A program made the translations under genes and the position numbers. From an uncultured Pseudogracilibacillus sp. (GTDB taxonomy: Bacteria > Bacillota > Bacilli > Bacillales > Amphibacillaceae): a stretch of 13,351 nucleotides of DNA. The stretch covers positions 1-13,351 of the forward strand of contig CALJVC010000111.1 in the NCBI GenBank assembly GCA_937974845.1, given 5' to 3'. Positions 6,494 through 13,341 of the stretch are shown piece after piece. The notes beneath the pieces were generated by a model. That model worked only from the letters and a program-made list of their open reading frames with translations. It ran no database searches and had not been told where the DNA came from. Positions within the stretch are counted from its first letter, which is position 1; the number at the start of each line of letters is the position of its first letter.

Positions 6494-6530
6494 CGCACGG
6501 AAGTAGAAAACTAACTTCCGTGCGTTTTTT
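6492..6530 (+). terminator. Intrinsic terminator of the PAS-GGDEF-EAL gene
   Basis: A perfect 13-bp stem (6492-6504 with 6514-6526; GCACGGAAGT core) is followed by TTTTTT and further T-rich DNA. The stem begins inside the TAA stop codon. Confidence 0.9.
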
Positions 6531-6683
6531 CTTTGTTTTTTACAAGTTTCGGTATTTTATTGCGTTAAAAAGATTAGGAAAACTAAAGTGCTTACATAAA
6601 TTGAACCATGCTTTGAAAACCTTGTGGTCAAGCTATTATAGTACAGTAAGAGGCTTTGATTTATGTTGTTTTCTTGAAAAAGG

Positions 6684-6713
6684 TTGTAATTTATTTTTAA
6701 TCTGTTATATAAT
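6684..6713 (+). promoter_or_regulatory. Sigma-A-type promoter of malate synthase G
   Basis: TTGTAA (6684-6689), 18-base spacer, perfect -10 TATAAT (6708-6713). The predicted start near 6720 gives a leader of about 40 bases. The upstream DNA from 6531 to 6683 holds no gene that I can support. Confidence 0.65.
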
Positions 6714-6758
6714 AGAGGGCAACAAAGTATTTGCACAAAATGATAGGAGGAATAGTGA

Positions 6759-8942
6759 ATGCCTGAGTACGTAACGGTAGGTAAAATTAAAGTAGCAAAA
6801 ATAATTTATGATTTCTTTAGCGAAAAAGTAGTACCAGAGGCAGAGTTAGATGTCGACAAGTTTTGGCAAGATTTTGAACAAATTGTTTTAGACTTCACTC
6901 CGAGAAACCGTGAGCTTTTAGAAAAGCGTGAAAGGTTACAAGAGCAAATCGATGAGTGGCATAAAGAAAATAAAGAATTTGATCCGGCTAAATATAAGGC
7001 CTTCTTAGAAGAAATTGGTTATTTAGAAGAAGAAGTAGAAGATTTTGAGATTTCAACGACGAATATTGACGATGAGATTGCGAAGGTGGCGGGTCCACAG
7101 CTAGTTGTTCCAATCAACAACGCTCGCTATGCAATCAATGCTGCAAACGCGCGCTGGGGCTCCTTATATGATGCTTTCTATGGTTCCGATATCATTCCGG
7201 AAGATAATGGAGCGCAAAAAGGAACGACCTATAACCCAGTTCGTGGAAATAAGGTTATAGCAAAAAGCCGTGAATTTTTAGATATGGCGGTGCCCTTAGC
7301 CTCAGGCAGTCACCACGACTCTACAAAGTATGAGGTGAAAGACGGTAAGCTACTCGTAACCTTAAAAGAAGGTAAGCAAGTTGGTTTGAAAGATGAAGAG
7401 AAATTTGTCGGTTACCAAGGGGACGAAGCTTCACCGAGCTCTATTTTACTTAAAAATAACGGCCTGCATATCGACATTCAAATCGACCCGAACGATCCTG
7501 TAGGTAAGACCGATGCTGCTGGCGTGAAAGATATTGTTCTAGAGTCGGCTATTACGACAATAATGGACTGTGAGGACTCGGTCACTGCTGTCGATGCTCA
7601 AGATAAATTAGAAGTTTACGAGAATTGGCTAGGTCTAATCCGTGGAGAGCTTACAGCAACCTTTAGAAAAGGTGACCGGACAATCGAACGTAAATTCAAC
7701 GATGACCGTGTATATAAAACGCCAGAAGGTGGCGAGCTAACTTTATCTGGACGTGTCCTTATGCTCGTTAGAAATGTCGGACACTTAATGGTAAATAATG
7801 CGGTCTTAAATGAAGACGGTTCTGAAGCCTATGAAGGTATTTTAGATGCCGTATTTACAAGTGTTATCGCGAAACATAACTTACTCGGTAAAGGTAAGTA
7901 TATTAACTCGAAGAAAGGCTCCATCTATATCGTTAAACCTAAGATGCATGGTTCTGAAGAAGTTAAGTTTACGAACGACCTCTTTGCTCGCGTAGAAGAT
8001 ATGCTAGAATTAGAACGTAATACCTTAAAGATTGGTATTATGGATGAGGAGCGCCGTACGAGCTTAAACTTGAAGAACTGTATTTATGAAGGTAGAGAAC
8101 GGGCGATCTTTATCAACACGGGTTTCCTCGATCGTACTGGAGATGAAATCCATACATCGATGGAGTTAGGTCCAATGATGAGAAAGGTTGATATGCGACA
8201 GGCAGCTTGGCTCGATGCCTATGAGAAAAATAACGTCCTACAAGGTTTAAAAACAGGCTTTAAGAACCGTGCCCAAATTGGAAAGGGTATGTGGGCAATG
8301 CCTGATAAAATGAAGGATATGCTCGAGTCGAAGATCGGTCATGTTAAAGCAGGAGCGAACACGGCTTGGGTTCCTTCACCGACAGCGGCGACAATTCATG
8401 CTTTACATTATCATGAAGTCAATGCCCAAGAGGTTCAGGATGACATTATTAAAGCCGGTTTAGACAAGGACTATCGTGATACAATTTTACAAATTCCTGT
8501 TCAAGAAAATGTGGATGAGTGGACACCGGAAGAGATCCAAGACGAGCTTGATAACAACTGTCAAACGATGCTCGGTTATGTTGTTCGCTGGGTTGAACAA
8601 GGTGTCGGATGTTCTAAGGTACCAGACATCCACGATGTTGGACTGATGGAAGACCGGGCAACACTGCGGATTTCTAGTCAGATGGTTGCGAACTGGTTAT
8701 ACCATGGAATCGTTACGAAGGAGCAGGTCGAAGAGACCCTTCGTCGCATGGCCGAAGTCGTTGATAAACAAAACGAAGGTGACCCATTATACAAAAATAT
8801 GGCGCCGAACTTCGATGACTCTGTTGCCTTCCAGGCTGCTCGGGACCTCGTGTTTGAAGGTACGAAGCAACCGAACGGTTACACGGAGCCAATTTTACAA
8901 CGTCGTCGTATCGAAGCGAAAAAGAAAATGGGCTTAATTTAA
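6759..8942 (+). CDS. glcB: Malate synthase G
   Basis: A 727-residue malate synthase G, about the length of the 723-residue E. coli enzyme. It condenses glyoxylate with acetyl-CoA to give malate in the cytoplasm, the second step of the glyoxylate shunt. Key residues are in place: Arg338 (LVRNVGHLM), Mg ligands predicted as Glu430 (IMDEERRTSLNL) and Asp458 (NTGFLDRTGDE), catalytic base predicted as Asp632 (MEDRATLRISSQ), and Cys618 (GVGCSKVPD). The ATG at 6759 has AGGAGG 8 bases upstream. It is monocistronic, with its own promoter and terminator. Isocitrate lyase, its pathway partner, lies about 1.6 kb downstream in the same direction, beyond a convergent membrane-protein gene. The large monomeric G type, not the A type, is certain from length and motifs. 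Confidence 0.98.
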   Translation: MPEYVTVGKIKVAKIIYDFFSEKVVPEAELDVDKFWQDFEQIVLDFTPRNRELLEKRERLQEQIDEWHKENKEFDPAKYKAFLEEIGYLEEEVEDFEISTTNIDDEIAKVAGPQLVVPINNARYAINAANARWGSLYDAFYGSDIIPEDNGAQKGTTYNPVRGNKVIAKSREFLDMAVPLASGSHHDSTKYEVKDGKLLVTLKEGKQVGLKDEEKFVGYQGDEASPSSILLKNNGLHIDIQIDPNDPVGKTDAAGVKDIVLESAITTIMDCEDSVTAVDAQDKLEVYENWLGLIRGELTATFRKGDRTIERKFNDDRVYKTPEGGELTLSGRVLMLVRNVGHLMVNNAVLNEDGSEAYEGILDAVFTSVIAKHNLLGKGKYINSKKGSIYIVKPKMHGSEEVKFTNDLFARVEDMLELERNTLKIGIMDEERRTSLNLKNCIYEGRERAIFINTGFLDRTGDEIHTSMELGPMMRKVDMRQAAWLDAYEKNNVLQGLKTGFKNRAQIGKGMWAMPDKMKDMLESKIGHVKAGANTAWVPSPTAATIHALHYHEVNAQEVQDDIIKAGLDKDYRDTILQIPVQENVDEWTPEEIQDELDNNCQTMLGYVVRWVEQGVGCSKVPDIHDVGLMEDRATLRISSQMVANWLYHGIVTKEQVEETLRRMAEVVDKQNEGDPLYKNMAPNFDDSVAFQAARDLVFEGTKQPNGYTEPILQRRRIEAKKKMGLI

Positions 8943-8983
8943 TAATTGTGCAATCACCCTTAATAGATATTTAATATAAAAGT

Positions 8984-9027
8984 TCCCCTGAAGCGTTGAA
9001 TAATACGCTTCAGGGGATTTTATTTTA
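8984..9027 (+). terminator. Bidirectional terminator between malate synthase G and the ArAE-family gene
   Basis: A 13-bp stem (8984-8996 with 9005-9017; CCCCTGAAGCGT core) with an 8-base loop is followed on the + strand by TTTATTTT. On the minus strand it lies 25 bases beyond the converging gene's stop and leads into ACTTTTA. It probably serves both genes. Confidence 0.88.
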
Positions 9028-9041
9028 ACTAGCTTAATTTT

Positions 9042-10055
9042 TTAGTTCGTCGTCGCTACGGTTTCTTTTTTTGTACCTTTTTTTAACTCTTCAAAGGCAT
9101 TGACTAAATAAATAATTGATAAAAGTTCATAGAGAAAGACAAGTTCTGTCGGAAGTTTACTAATGACGGTATCTTCTGGAAGGTATTTTTCGTTCCAGTA
9201 CGTTTTCATCATTTCTCGAAGGGCTTGTTCGTTTTCTTCTGTAATCATTTCCTGATCGCCCATCATATACTCAGCGATATGCTCAATCGTTTGGATAATT
9301 CGTTCTTTTTGTTCTTCGGTAAAGCTCGTATCCTGGAGTTTAAGCTCGTCTAAATTAAGGATGTGGTATCGGATAAAGCGGAGTTGTTCTAATTCTTCCT
9401 GCACTTCGGTTAAACGTTGTTGTTTTTTATCTTCTAAACGAAAGTATTCTGTATCGCTCGTTTCATAGTGTACGAGCTTTTCTGTCTTCGTAAAAAGTCG
9501 TTTGACCCGTTCTTGATGGGTAGCTAGACGCTTTTCTTCTTCATTAACTAGGGCGTATAAGCTTTGGCCTAATGCTTCGTAGATTTCAGCTAAATTCTTT
9601 TGTATTTCCTTCATAAAATTCGGCGGAAAAATAAGCAGATTTACCAAAGTAGAGACAGTGATACCGATCGTAGTGGTACCGAGACGTATGAAGAAAGATA
9701 GGAAGTAATCATCGTAAACGACTTCGATCATAGCTACGGCGGTAATTGTCGCTACTAAAAGACCGTCATACAATTTTAAATGGTAGGAAGTAATGATCGT
9801 TAAGGTAGCGGCTAACGTATAAGTAAGCGGGGAGCTACCAAATAAAGAAATAAATAAAACAGCATAGAAGGAACCGATAGCGGAAGCCGGAAAGCGAACG
9901 AGTCCTTTCTTTATAGAATCGGAGACCGTCGGTTCTAAGGATACGATAGCCGTAATCACTGCAAAAACCGGTGACCAACCAAGGGCTTCACAAATGAGGG
10001 CAGTGAGAAAGACGGCTACAGCTGTTTTTACAATTCTTGTTCCTGGAAACCGCAT
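9042..10055 (-). CDS. Aromatic acid exporter (ArAE/FUSC)-family membrane protein
   Basis: A 337-residue protein. The N-terminal half (about 8-143) is a set of some six hydrophobic segments, and the C-terminal half (about 147-337) is a charged, helical, coiled-coil-prone cytoplasmic domain. The starting motif MRFPGTRIVKTAVAVFLTALI and the PxxxxITAIVSLEPTVSDSIKKG segment fit the ArAE_1 (DUF939) group of the FUSC superfamily, common in Bacilli with this two-part layout. The name implies aromatic-acid efflux, but most members have no tested substrate. Two ATGs stand 6 bases apart; the GGAG at 10063-10066 is only 1 base from the first and 7 from the second, so I chose the second (10055). It converges on malate synthase G. 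The family call is good; the function is not established. Confidence 0.85.
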   Translation of the reverse strand: MRFPGTRIVKTAVAVFLTALICEALGWSPVFAVITAIVSLEPTVSDSIKKGLVRFPASAIGSFYAVLFISLFGSSPLTYTLAATLTIITSYHLKLYDGLLVATITAVAMIEVVYDDYFLSFFIRLGTTTIGITVSTLVNLLIFPPNFMKEIQKNLAEIYEALGQSLYALVNEEEKRLATHQERVKRLFTKTEKLVHYETSDTEYFRLEDKKQQRLTEVQEELEQLRFIRYHILNLDELKLQDTSFTEEQKERIIQTIEHIAEYMMGDQEMITEENEQALREMMKTYWNEKYLPEDTVISKLPTELVFLYELLSIIYLVNAFEELKKGTKKETVATTN

Positions 10056-10062
10056 GTACATG

Positions 10063-10066
10063 CTCC
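10063..10066 (-). promoter_or_regulatory. Ribosome site that decides the ArAE-gene start
   Basis: GGAG on the minus strand is followed by C, ATG, TAC, ATG. Only the second ATG (10055) has normal spacing, so the protein should begin MRFPG. Confidence 0.65.
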
Positions 10067-10120
10067 TATACGTTGAAAATATTTCTCCTCATTTACAGTA
10101 GCGAGGACGTTGACTATTTC

Positions 10121-10126
10121 ATTATA
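10121..10126 (-). promoter_or_regulatory. -10 box of a likely promoter for the ArAE-family gene
   Basis: A perfect TATAAT on the minus strand lies about 65 bases before the ATG. At the proper distance upstream only TTACAG is present, a poor -35, so activity may need an activator. Confidence 0.4.
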
Positions 10127-10182
10127 GAATAAAACGAAGGCGACTGTAACTAATATACCCTTTTATAAAGTAGTTTAAAAGG

Positions 10183-10196
10183 CTGTATTATTACAG
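10183..10196 (+). repeat. CTGTATTATWACAR repeat, copy 1
   Basis: CTGTATTATTACAG is a CTGTA/TACAG inverted repeat with a 4-base centre. It is 13/14 identical to the copy at 10290. It lies between the divergent ArAE and zinc-ribbon genes. Confidence 0.5.
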
Positions 10197-10263
10197 TTTA
10201 GGGGGATAATGAAGAAAAAAACAAAAAATATAAAATTTTTTCCTAAAAAGTTTAAGAAAACAC

Positions 10264-10291
10264 TTGCATTTTAAAAAAAACAGTATATACT
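10264..10291 (+). promoter_or_regulatory. Promoter of the small zinc-ribbon gene
   Basis: TTGCAT (10264-10269), 16-base spacer with an A-tract, TATACT (10286-10291). The predicted start near 10298 coincides with the foot of a leader hairpin. This promoter could also serve isocitrate lyase, since no terminator is visible between the two genes. Confidence 0.6.
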
Positions 10292-10293
10292 GT
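10280..10293 (+). promoter_or_regulatory. Perfect 14-bp palindrome over the -10 box, candidate operator
   Basis: ACAGTATATACTGT is its own reverse complement and covers the TATACT -10 completely. A dimeric repressor bound here would block the promoter. I do not recognise the regulator. Confidence 0.5.
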
Positions 10294-10303
10294 ATTATAA
10301 CAG
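10290..10303 (+). repeat. CTGTATTATWACAR repeat, copy 2
   Basis: CTGTATTATAACAG overlaps the end of the palindrome and the predicted transcription start. It matches copy 1 at 13 of 14 bases and copy 3 (10469-10482) at 13 of 14. Confidence 0.5.
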
Positions 10304-10328
10304 ACGTTAGAGATGACGTTCTGTTATA
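10296..10328 (+). promoter_or_regulatory. Hairpin at the 5' end of the zinc-ribbon transcript
   Basis: TATAACAG-ACGT (10296-10307) pairs with ACGT-T-CTGTTATA (10316-10328): 12 bp with one bulged T and an 8-base loop. It lies at the predicted 5' end and stops 5 bases before the GGAGG ribosome site. There is no T-run, so it is not a terminator. A role in mRNA stability or protein binding is plausible. Confidence 0.5.
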
Positions 10329-10346
10329 TAAATGGAGGTGTTGGAC

Positions 10347-10454
10347 ATGAAAAAAACATTCGATTATGCGACTTGCCCTGAGTGTGGCAGAAGTATTTCT
10401 GAAACTAGCTATACGTTAGAATGCGATTATTGTTTGTCCAAAAGAGAAGATTAG
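10347..10454 (+). CDS. 35-residue zinc-ribbon-like small protein
   Basis: A very short gene, MKKTFDYATCPECGRSISET to a C-terminal KRED, with four cysteines as two CxxC pairs (Cys10, Cys13, Cys26, Cys29) that should hold one zinc ion. The pattern CPECGxxIxE...CxYC recalls the tiny YhfH-type proteins of Bacilli, although the spacing between the pairs is shorter than I remember for that family. Coding status is supported by GGAGG 8 bases before the ATG, a good promoter, a leader hairpin and the non-random cysteine pattern. It lies 111 bases upstream of isocitrate lyase in the same direction with no terminator between, so co-transcription is possible. Its function is unknown; binding nucleic acid or a partner protein is only a guess. 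Confidence 0.75.
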   Translation: MKKTFDYATCPECGRSISETSYTLECDYCLSKRED

Positions 10455-10468
10455 TAGTTTGGTAACCT

Positions 10469-10482
10469 CTGTATTATAACAA
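10469..10482 (+). repeat. CTGTATTATWACAR repeat, copy 3
   Basis: CTGTATTATAACAA lies just after the zinc-ribbon stop and about 100 bases before the isocitrate lyase start. It shares 13 of 14 bases with copy 2. Confidence 0.5.
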
Positions 10483-10493
10483 GATTTGTATCA

Positions 10494-10522
10494 TTGTTTA
10501 TTCTGTATTTATTTTGTATATA
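10494..10522 (+). promoter_or_regulatory. Possible internal promoter of isocitrate lyase
   Basis: TTGTTT (10494-10499), 17-base spacer, TATATA (10517-10522), with TATATT two bases further on. The boxes are moderate and the region is very AT-rich. It lies just downstream of repeat copy 3. Confidence 0.4.
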
Positions 10523-10565
10523 TTGCTTATCATTAAATGTTTATATACCAAGGAGGAAATTGCAG

Positions 10566-11840
10566 ATGTTCAAAGAAAGAGTAGCAGCTTTACAAAAAGA
10601 TTGGGAAGAGAATCCAAGATGGAAAGGAGTTAAGCGCCCATACTCAGCAGAAGATGTTATCCGTCTTCGTGGATCCATCGATATCGATTACACTTTCGCT
10701 CAGCGCGGTGCTGAAAAATTATGGAAGTTTTTAAATGAAGAAGATTACATCAATGCTCTTGGTGCGCTAACAGGTAACCAAGCGGTACAGCAAGTAAAAG
10801 CTGGCCTTAAAGCAATCTACTTAAGTGGTTGGCAAGTTGCAGCGGATGCGAACATGGCTGGAGAAATGTATCCGGACCAAAGTTTATATCCGGTCAACAG
10901 TGTTCCACAAGTTGTACGCCGTATTAACAACGCTTTACAGCGTGCGGACCAAATCGAATATTCTGAAGGAAACGTTACACGAGACTACTTCATGCCAATC
11001 GTTGCTGACGCTGAAGCAGGTTTCGGTGGACATTTAAACGTTTTCGAATTAATGAAAGCGATGATCGAAGCAGGTGCTTCCGGCGTTCACTTCGAAGACC
11101 AGTTAGCTTCTGAGAAGAAGTGTGGACACTTAGGTGGTAAAGTATTAATCCCAACACAAACAGCAATCAAAAACTTAATCGCTGCTCGCTTTGCAGCTGA
11201 CGTAATGGGTACACCAACGATTATCATGGCACGTACGGATGCTAACGCCGCTGACTTAATTACGAGCGACGTAGACGATTATGATAAGCCATTCTTCACT
11301 GGTGAGCGTACAGTCGAAGGTTTCTACCGCACAAAAGCAGGTCTTGACCAAGCGATTGCTCGTGGTTTAGCTTATGCTCCATATGCTGACCTCATCTGGT
11401 GTGAAACGGCAGAGCCAGACTTAGATGAAGCTAAGGCCTTTGCTGACGCTATCCATGAAAAGTATCCAGATAAGATGTTAGCTTACAACTGTTCACCGTC
11501 CTTCAACTGGGAGAAACATATGACAGTAGAAGAAATGGATACCTTCCAGAAAGACTTAGCGAAAATGGGTTACAAGTTCCAGTTCGTAACTTTAGCTGGA
11601 TTCCATACATTAAACTACAGCATGTTCGAACTTGCCTACGAGTACAAGGACAAAGGTATGGGTGCCTACTCCCGTCTCGTACAGCAGAAAGAATTTGCTG
11701 CAGAAGAGAAAGGATTCACTGCTACTCGTCACCAGCGTGAAGTCGGTGTAGGTTACTTTGATGAGGTTGCCCAAGTTATCGCGGGTGGAGAATCATCAAC
11801 AGTAGCATTAGAAGGATCTACAGAAGCTGAACAGTTCTAA
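10566..11840 (+). CDS. aceA: Isocitrate lyase
   Basis: A 424-residue isocitrate lyase of standard bacterial length. It splits isocitrate into succinate and glyoxylate in the cytoplasm, the first step of the glyoxylate shunt. The catalytic signature KKCGHLGG is at 184-191 with Cys186 as the active-site residue. SGWQVAADAN (87-96), VADAEAGFGG (146-155), MARTDANAA and YNCSPSFNW also match the family and its metal and substrate site. The frame is open further upstream, but I chose the ATG at 10566 because AGGAGG lies 9 bases before it; the upstream extension is hydrophobic and unlike the family. The glyoxylate it makes would feed malate synthase G encoded about 1.6 kb upstream. The gene seems more codon-polished (many GCT/GCA, AAC, CGT) than its neighbours, consistent with high expression. 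Confidence 0.98.
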   Translation: MFKERVAALQKDWEENPRWKGVKRPYSAEDVIRLRGSIDIDYTFAQRGAEKLWKFLNEEDYINALGALTGNQAVQQVKAGLKAIYLSGWQVAADANMAGEMYPDQSLYPVNSVPQVVRRINNALQRADQIEYSEGNVTRDYFMPIVADAEAGFGGHLNVFELMKAMIEAGASGVHFEDQLASEKKCGHLGGKVLIPTQTAIKNLIAARFAADVMGTPTIIMARTDANAADLITSDVDDYDKPFFTGERTVEGFYRTKAGLDQAIARGLAYAPYADLIWCETAEPDLDEAKAFADAIHEKYPDKMLAYNCSPSFNWEKHMTVEEMDTFQKDLAKMGYKFQFVTLAGFHTLNYSMFELAYEYKDKGMGAYSRLVQQKEFAAEEKGFTATRHQREVGVGYFDEVAQVIAGGESSTVALEGSTEAEQF

Positions 11841-11894
11841 GCTCTGGGATCGGAAAATACGGCATGATCGCTCCTTATGATATATAATATAGAT

Positions 11895-11932
11895 ACGATT
11901 AGGTCTTCCTCTGTAGACCTAATCGTTTTTTT
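11895..11932 (+). terminator. Intrinsic terminator of isocitrate lyase
   Basis: A 12-bp stem (11895-11906 with 11915-11926; CGATTAGGTCT core) with an 8-base loop runs into T7 and then GTGTTTTT. Confidence 0.92.
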
Positions 11933-12011
11933 GTGTTTTTCGAGAGGATTGGCTCTTGTTTAATTAAAGCTTATACTTATTAAAAGTCTTCCTAATTATT
12001 CAACTTTTCGA

Positions 12012-12036
12012 CAAACTTTAAGTAAATAAAAGTTTG
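12012..12036 (+). repeat. 8-bp inverted repeat upstream of the wall hydrolase
   Basis: CAAACTTT (12012-12019) and AAAGTTTG (12029-12036) are separated by 9 bases. It lies about 45 bases upstream of the likely promoter, where an activator or repressor might bind. The rest of the 340-base stretch 11841-12180 holds only the terminator and promoter listed. Confidence 0.35.
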
Positions 12037-12080
12037 AAACATAATTGTAATATTACTAACATACAACTGTTATCTTTGGG

Positions 12081-12089
12081 TGTTATAAT
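12081..12089 (+). promoter_or_regulatory. Extended -10 promoter of the NlpC/P60 gene
   Basis: TGTTATAAT combines the extended TG with a perfect TATAAT (12084-12089). No good -35 is present at 17 bases (ATACAA), which an extended -10 can tolerate. The leader would be about 85 bases. Confidence 0.55.
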
Positions 12090-12164
12090 CTAATCAGGAA
12101 AACATAGAATAGTAGAATTAATACATATTATTATCGTAATTAAATCGTCATAAAATATAGAAGA

Positions 12165-12177
12165 AAAGGAAGAGGAG
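12165..12177 (+). promoter_or_regulatory. Ribosome site for the TTG start of the NlpC/P60 gene
   Basis: AAAGGAAGAGGAG offers two overlapping purine-rich sites, AAAGGA 10 bases and GAGGAG 3 bases before TTG. With the signal peptide beginning at once, it supports a TTG start, which may keep translation modest. Confidence 0.65.
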
Positions 12178-12180
12178 AAA

Positions 12181-13341
12181 TTGAAGAAGAAGCTTGTAAC
12201 GATTGGAACAGCAACTGCTTTACTTTTCACGAGCACGATTTCTATTTCACCGAATACTATTTTTGCTGAAAGAAATATGAACCAGCTTAAATCCGAGCAA
12301 TCAGAATTAAATACTAATTTAACGAAAGTAGAACAAAAGATTAAAGATATTTTACTCGAAATGAATGCTATTAACGATAAGATAGTAGGTTTCGAGGCGG
12401 AAATTAAAGAGAATAAAAAAGCAATCAAGAAAGTTAAAAAACAAATGGACAAGCATGAAAAGGAGATCGATGCGATTAACGAACGAATCGATGAGCGTAA
12501 CGAGATCCTGAAGAACCGAATTTCATCGATGCAGCAGGTTGGCGGAAACGTTAGCTTACTAGAGGTCTTCCTCGGCGCTAAAAGTCCGATTGACTTCCTT
12601 AGCCGGGTCGAAGCCGTAACGACGATGACAAAGGCTGACCAGAAGTTAATCGATGAGCAGGAGGCCGACTTACAAAAGGTCGAAGAAAAAATGGGCGAGC
12701 TAGAACAAATTAAGGCTGACCATGAGGGAATTATCGATCAAATCGAATATAGCATGGAAGAACAGAAAAAATCTAAGAAGAAATTAAAGAAAAAAGAAAA
12801 AGAATTAAAAAGAGAAAAAAGTAATATTGAAGGAAGCTTACAAACAGTAAATAGTGAGTTAGCTAGATTGGAGGCGCAGGTTCGCCAAAATATTGATCGT
12901 GGTACAAGCGCCCAAACTATCTCTAATACAGCAACGGCATCTAATAACCAAGAAAAGGCTAGCTCTAGCCCTAAAGTAAAAGTTAACAACAGTTCCGTAC
13001 TTTCTACTGCTTACTCTGCTTCAGGTACACCTTATAAAGGTGGTGGAACAGACAAGAACGGTTTTGATTGCTCCGGATTTGTCCAGTGGGTTTACAAGCA
13101 ACACGGAGTAAATTTACCTCGGACAGCAGCGGAGATGGGAGGTACAGGTCAGAAAGTGTCTAAACTAAGCGAGGCTCAACCAGGCGATTTAGTTCTCTTT
13201 AGAAATGGTAAACACGTAGGTATTTACATAGGAAATGGTAAGTTTATTGGTTCCCAATCCTCTACTGGGGTAGCAGTGGCAAGCCTCACTCGAGGTTATT
13301 GGGCTAAAGAATTTGATGGAAATATTAGAAGAGTAAGATAG
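12181..13341 (+). CDS. Secreted coiled-coil NlpC/P60 peptidoglycan endopeptidase (CwlO/PcsB-like)
   Basis: A 386-residue exported wall hydrolase, predicted to cut peptide stems of peptidoglycan outside the membrane. A Sec signal peptide (MKKKLV..., hydrophobic core 6-22, likely cleavage after IFA at 29) is followed by two long coiled-coil arms (about 31-115 and 150-240). They are joined by a non-charged hinge, GGNVSLLEVFLGAKSPIDFL, typical of PcsB/CwlO proteins, which are activated through FtsEX. A Ser/Thr/Asn-rich linker (about 241-275) precedes the C-terminal NlpC/P60 (C40) domain (about 275-386). The catalytic Cys297 (FDCSGFVQW) and His345 (KHVGIYIGNG) are present; the usual third polar position falls in IGSQSS. 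The start is TTG at 12181, 3 bases after GAGGAG (10 after AAAGGA); no ATG upstream fits and later ones would lose the signal peptide. Its regulation is unknown. Confidence 0.93.
   Translation: MKKKLVTIGTATALLFTSTISISPNTIFAERNMNQLKSEQSELNTNLTKVEQKIKDILLEMNAINDKIVGFEAEIKENKKAIKKVKKQMDKHEKEIDAINERIDERNEILKNRISSMQQVGGNVSLLEVFLGAKSPIDFLSRVEAVTTMTKADQKLIDEQEADLQKVEEKMGELEQIKADHEGIIDQIEYSMEEQKKSKKKLKKKEKELKREKSNIEGSLQTVNSELARLEAQVRQNIDRGTSAQTISNTATASNNQEKASSSPKVKVNNSSVLSTAYSASGTPYKGGGTDKNGFDCSGFVQWVYKQHGVNLPRTAAEMGGTGQKVSKLSEAQPGDLVLFRNGKHVGIYIGNGKFIGSQSSTGVAVASLTRGYWAKEFDGNIRRVR

Noticed and set aside
6613..6631. cre-like imperfect palindrome TTGAAAACCTTGTGGTCAA upstream of malate synthase G
   Set aside because: It is too long and lacks the central CG that CcpA sites require.
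6457..6774. 105-codon + strand open frame across the malate synthase promoter
   Set aside because: It overlaps the end of the EAL gene, a terminator and the next promoter, and its cysteine/phenylalanine-rich product matches nothing I know.
10209..10274. 21-codon lysine-rich open frame starting MKKKTKNIKFF after GGGGG
   Set aside because: The G-run is only 3 bases from the ATG, the composition simply reflects A/T tracts, and its end overlaps the -35 of the zinc-ribbon gene.
12068..12086. Two TGTTAT words before the wall-hydrolase gene, suggesting a WalR box
   Set aside because: The WalR consensus needs a 5-base spacer; here it is 7, and the second word is part of the extended -10.
12090..12452. 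Minus-strand hydrophobic open frame opposite the wall hydrolase
   Set aside because: It is the antisense of the lysine/glutamate-rich coiled coil, which always reads as Phe/Leu/Ser-rich on the other strand.
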